A DNA stretch of 26,124 nt from Cyanobacteria bacterium UBA5018 (GTDB lineage: Bacteria > Cyanobacteriota > Cyanobacteriia > PCC-6307 > Cyanobiaceae): positions 53,711 through 79,834 of the forward strand of contig DGYA01000094.1 in the NCBI GenBank assembly GCA_002396505.1, given 5' to 3'. This document shows, one piece after another, positions 23,442 to 26,124 of this stretch. The stretch's first letter is position 1, and every line of letters starts with the position of its first letter. Below the pieces are notes generated by a model. That model had not been told where the DNA came from and made no database searches. It saw only the letters and a list, made by a program, of their open reading frames with translations. Made by a program: the position numbers and the translations under genes.

Positions 23442-26124
23442 GCCACGGCCATCAAAGCTTCCGGGGCTAAACAGTGGACCTGCCACAACATCATCAGCTC
23501 CGTTAGTGGCAACGGCGGTGTTAGGTGCCAAGCCCATGGCGGCAGCCACGCCTAAGCGGGGGTCAAGATCTAACGGAGTATCTAGCTGCAGTACAACCAT
23601 CTCGTTGTTGTCGATGGCCGGCGGACGACCGATGGAGAAGGGATAGTTATTATCATTGGCCACCAACACCCGATTGGCATCAAGGACGAGAACGTCTTCG
23701 ATTGTCTCGAATGTCATCGAATACACTTTGTTGCCGTCACCATTTAGATCAGATGGATCTTGAATCGTCAAGAGATTGGCGATTTCTTGCTTAGGGAAGA
23801 ATCCCTGGGCATCTTTTTGGCTGATATCAATTTTGAACAGCTTCTTAAATCCGTTTAGATTAGCCTGGCTACCATCGCGCTCAATTACGATAAATTCGCG
23901 GTCATTAATAGGCGTAAAGTCGCCGATAGCATGAGTGGCCTTGTCCATGCGGTAGAAGCCGGCAAGACCAGTGAACTTTTTCGATTCCACATCGAAGCGA
24001 TACACCCTCAGGGAGCCAGCCGGATCACCGTTAACGGTTTTTTCCAATAGGGGATAAAGGGTTTTGCCATCAGGGCTGCTTGCCAGGCCCTCATAGCCAC
24101 CGGAGCGACCCAGGTTGGCCGATACCAAATCATCGTAATACTGGGTGCTGGAATTAATGCCATAATTAGCAAGATAGCGACTAGCCAGAACTGCATTACC
24201 AGTGCCCGGGAAGTCAGTAAAGAAACCATCGACACCCAGATCGATAAATGCACGATATTCAGCAGCTACATTCCCGTTGTAGGAGCTAGGCAGGAAAAAA
24301 GGATCATCGCGCAGGGTATATAGGTGAACAAACAAGCCTGCGGCATGGGCATCAGTTACCAGGCTGGTGGGAGCGCCAACCACGGTATCTGCATCACTGA
24401 GCTGTCCATCTTTATTGAGATCATCACGAACACCATCATTATTAGCATCCACGCCTGTCATCGGCAGGATGCGGCCCTTGTTTGGGCCAATACCATCGGC
24501 ATAGGTTTTAATCGAGGCCAGGCCTTCTGGCTTGGCGAGATCAGAGTAGGTTCGGCTATCGTTTGCTAGCACAAAGTCATAAGGCCTGCCGCTACCACCA
24601 AACAATTGAACCAGGGGTACGTCAATGCCTGCCGTAGGCATAATGGAGCCACTTAACTGCTTAAGATTGGCCACCTCAAAAGACTGAATGACAACCCTGC
24701 TAGGATCAGTGAAGCTATTGGCCTTAAGTGTGTCAACTAGGATCTGGCTGGTATTTTTGTTGATCAGGGTTGTCCCATCCAGAAGCTTGCCATCGCTAAG
24801 GAAAAAGCTAGGGTGCTTTGTTTCGGGGTAAATGCCAATCTTGCGCCCTGTGTCTTTCTCAACATCCTTAACGAGTTGGATTACCTCGTTTAGGGTGGGA
24901 ACTTTGAGCTTGTCATTGTCAAACTCGGTGCCACGCAATGCGGGAATCCGCTCAATAGCATTGAGCTGCTTCACTTCAGCAAGCGTAAAATCTTCTGCAT
25001 ACCAACCACCCTTTAGCACACCATCCAAATTCTTAACAGTAAGACGATCGGCAAATTCAGGGCGCTTGTAGACATCAGTACTGGTGTCGGTAGTGTTCAG
25101 TACAGGGGCACCATTGGTATCACGCAGGATGGCACCGTTGCCATCAAGCTGCACAACGGCAAGCATTGGTTCGTGGCGGGCGATCAGCACACCATCCTTG
25201 GTAACCACCAAATCAGGCTCGATAAAATCAGCACCCTTGGCAATGGCAAGTTTGTAAGCTTCCAGTGTGTGTTCAGGCCGGGAACCGCTGTCGCCACGAT
25301 GGCCGATTACGATCGGAGCCTTGCCTGAGAGCGTGTCAAATTTAGGAACAGAGCGTGCTAATGGATCCTGAGGGGAGCGCACCTGAGAATCCGCCAACTG
25401 GTCTCGAACAAGATCACCAGTACCAGGAAAATCGGTGAAGAAACCATCAACCCCAAGGTTGATAAAAGTAGTGAACTCATTCTGGGGGTTGCCAGCATAA
25501 TTGCTGGCTAGATAGCGTGCTTCATCACGGAAAGTATAGGCATGTACAAACAAGCCTTTATCATGGGCATTGTCAACCAATGAACTGGGGGTGGCCAGCA
25601 CACGATCCTGACCATTGATCACGCCATCGGCGTTTAGGTCATCGGCTTTCCCATCAGCATTGGCGTCTACAATTTTGGTAGACAGAATCATCGGCTTCCA
25701 AGGGCCTATGCCATCGGCATAGCTGGCAATTTCCGCCAATCCGGAGACAGTCTGCAGATCTGCATAGGTACGCTTATCGCCACTAACGGTGAAGTCATAG
25801 GGGCGGGCGTTAACGTCCGCATAGATAAGGGATCCATCATCAGCAATATCATAGGCGTCAAGGAGCTGAACCAAAGGCAGGTCAAGCCCTGCCTTTGGCA
25901 TCAGCGTGGCATTAAGCTCTTTGAGGTTAGCAACCTCAAATGACTGGATAAAAATGCGGTCTGGATTTGTAAACTGCTGCTGCTTTAGTACATCAATCAG
26001 CTTTTCTTCCAGGGAAAGCCCCAGGGCATCATGGTAGGTGGGATGTTTTGTTTCAGGATAAATACCGACAGCCTTGCCGGTGACAGCTTCCATTTCCTTT
26101 ACTAGTGAAATGATCTCAGCAAGG
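22896..26124 (-). CDS. Tandem glycerophosphodiester phosphodiesterase with phytase-like domain and RTX-like module (5' end outside window)
   Basis: The reading frame stays open through the right edge, so the N-terminus is missing; at least 1075 codons are present. Numbered from the in-frame ATG at 26091-26093: a first GDPD domain (up to about 250) lacks its front half but keeps YPETKH and GFFTDFPGTG. A complete second GDPD domain (about 255-655) has the catalytic HRGDSG (His265, Arg266), FIEPDL (Glu292, Asp294) and ARHEP (His307). Each carries an inserted EF-hand-like DxNxDG...DDLNxDG calcium loop. A phytase-like esterase domain follows (about 665-880; GGYEGLA, IVIERDGS, LVANDNNYPF), then copy 4 of the shared module. 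Predicted to release glycerol-3-phosphate from glycerophosphodiesters outside the cell. The internal ATG is not the real start, because GDPD residues (LAEIISLVKE) continue upstream of it. Confidence 0.93.
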   Translation of the reverse strand, partial: LAEIISLVKEMEAVTGKAVGIYPETKHPTYHDALGLSLEEKLIDVLKQQQFTNPDRIFIQSFEVANLKELNATLMPKAGLDLPLVQLLDAYDIADDGSLIYADVNARPYDFTVSGDKRTYADLQTVSGLAEIASYADGIGPWKPMILSTKIVDANADGKADDLNADGVINGQDRVLATPSSLVDNAHDKGLFVHAYTFRDEARYLASNYAGNPQNEFTTFINLGVDGFFTDFPGTGDLVRDQLADSQVRSPQDPLARSVPKFDTLSGKAPIVIGHRGDSGSRPEHTLEAYKLAIAKGADFIEPDLVVTKDGVLIARHEPMLAVVQLDGNGAILRDTNGAPVLNTTDTSTDVYKRPEFADRLTVKNLDGVLKGGWYAEDFTLAEVKQLNAIERIPALRGTEFDNDKLKVPTLNEVIQLVKDVEKDTGRKIGIYPETKHPSFFLSDGKLLDGTTLINKNTSQILVDTLKANSFTDPSRVVIQSFEVANLKQLSGSIMPTAGIDVPLVQLFGGSGRPYDFVLANDSRTYSDLAKPEGLASIKTYADGIGPNKGRILPMTGVDANNDGVRDDLNKDGQLSDADTVVGAPTSLVTDAHAAGLFVHLYTLRDDPFFLPSSYNGNVAAEYRAFIDLGVDGFFTDFPGTGNAVLASRYLANYGINSSTQYYDDLVSANLGRSGGYEGLASSPDGKTLYPLLEKTVNGDPAGSLRVYRFDVESKKFTGLAGFYRMDKATHAIGDFTPINDREFIVIERDGSQANLNGFKKLFKIDISQKDAQGFFPKQEIANLLTIQDPSDLNGDGNKVYSMTFETIEDVLVLDANRVLVANDNNYPFSIGRPPAIDNNEMVVLQLDTPLDLDPRLGVAAAMGLAPNTAVATNGADDVVAGPLFSPGSFDGRGDLLFTGAGNDAVDVEIGNGYENKIFTGSGADVIYAGSRDVITGGSGDDQIWATGGDGNRLSGMGGDDDFIIGSAANRALGGAGNDVFTVLETAGTNYLNGGAGADQFWLIDAPGDKPAAKQYVMDFSAGEDKVGLRGLTFSALSFSQVGADALLSVSGTAIGHFSNLSVTTLNNQANFLFG
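24190..26124 (-). repeat. Tandem GDPD domain duplication
   Basis: The two GDPD domains repeat with a 1218-bp (406-codon) period, anchored at the AAACCATC word at 25441 and 24223 (GFFTDFPGTG). They are clearly diverged, unlike the PhoX-like tandem, so this is an older duplication. Confidence 0.8.

Overview
The window looks like a chromosomal accessory locus of a moderately GC-rich cyanobacterium, probably a picocyanobacterium of the Synechococcus/Cyanobium type. That placement is inferred from the protein families (PhoX- and PhoD-type phosphatases with RTX-like or DUF4114 C-termini, a cyanobacterial PlsC-like acyltransferase) and from a cyanobacterial-style Pho box. No marker gene fixes the taxon.

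Layout. Positions 1-1700 hold a heptanucleotide repeat tract and a plus-strand PlsC-like acyltransferase. It converges on a minus-strand TauD/TfdA-type dioxygenase (1730-2704), and a 20-bp hairpin overlaps both stop codons. Positions 2705-3327 hold a (GATA)7 microsatellite and the 3' remnant of a SAM methyltransferase gene. From 3328 to the right edge there is a single-strand (minus) island of five very large phosphoesterase genes. In transcription order (right to left) they are: a tandem-domain glycerophosphodiester phosphodiesterase with a phytase-like domain (22896 to beyond 26124), a PhoA-type alkaline phosphatase (20187-22730), a PhoX-type phosphatase (16777-19494), a 2771-residue multi-phosphatase (7914-16229) and a PhoD-type phosphatase (3328-7800).

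How the genes fit together. Between them the five products should attack phosphomonoesters (PhoA, PhoX, PhoD), nucleotides (5'-nucleotidase domain), glycerophosphodiesters (GDPD) and possibly inositol phosphates (phytase-like domains), so the locus reads as an extracellular organic-phosphate scavenging kit. None of the four complete proteins has an obvious N-terminal signal peptide. Four of the five end in an almost identical module of about 181 residues, with RTX-like glycine/aspartate repeats and a hydrophobic C-terminus, that probably serves type I secretion or surface attachment. PhoD instead ends in a DUF4114-like domain. No secretion genes lie in the window. A cyanobacterial-style Pho box pattern (11-bp periodic YTTAA units) sits just upstream of the 2771-residue gene.

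Most unusual content. (1) The 2771-residue protein appears doubly nested: two nearly identical PhoX-like domains sit inside a split phytase-like domain, which itself sits inside a split choice-of-anchor I beta-propeller, followed by a 5'-nucleotidase and the shared C-terminal module. (2) The shared module, with its downstream terminator hairpins, has been copied behind four unrelated catalytic folds and kept nearly identical, which suggests gene conversion. Domain names rest on motif recognition by eye, not on database searches.
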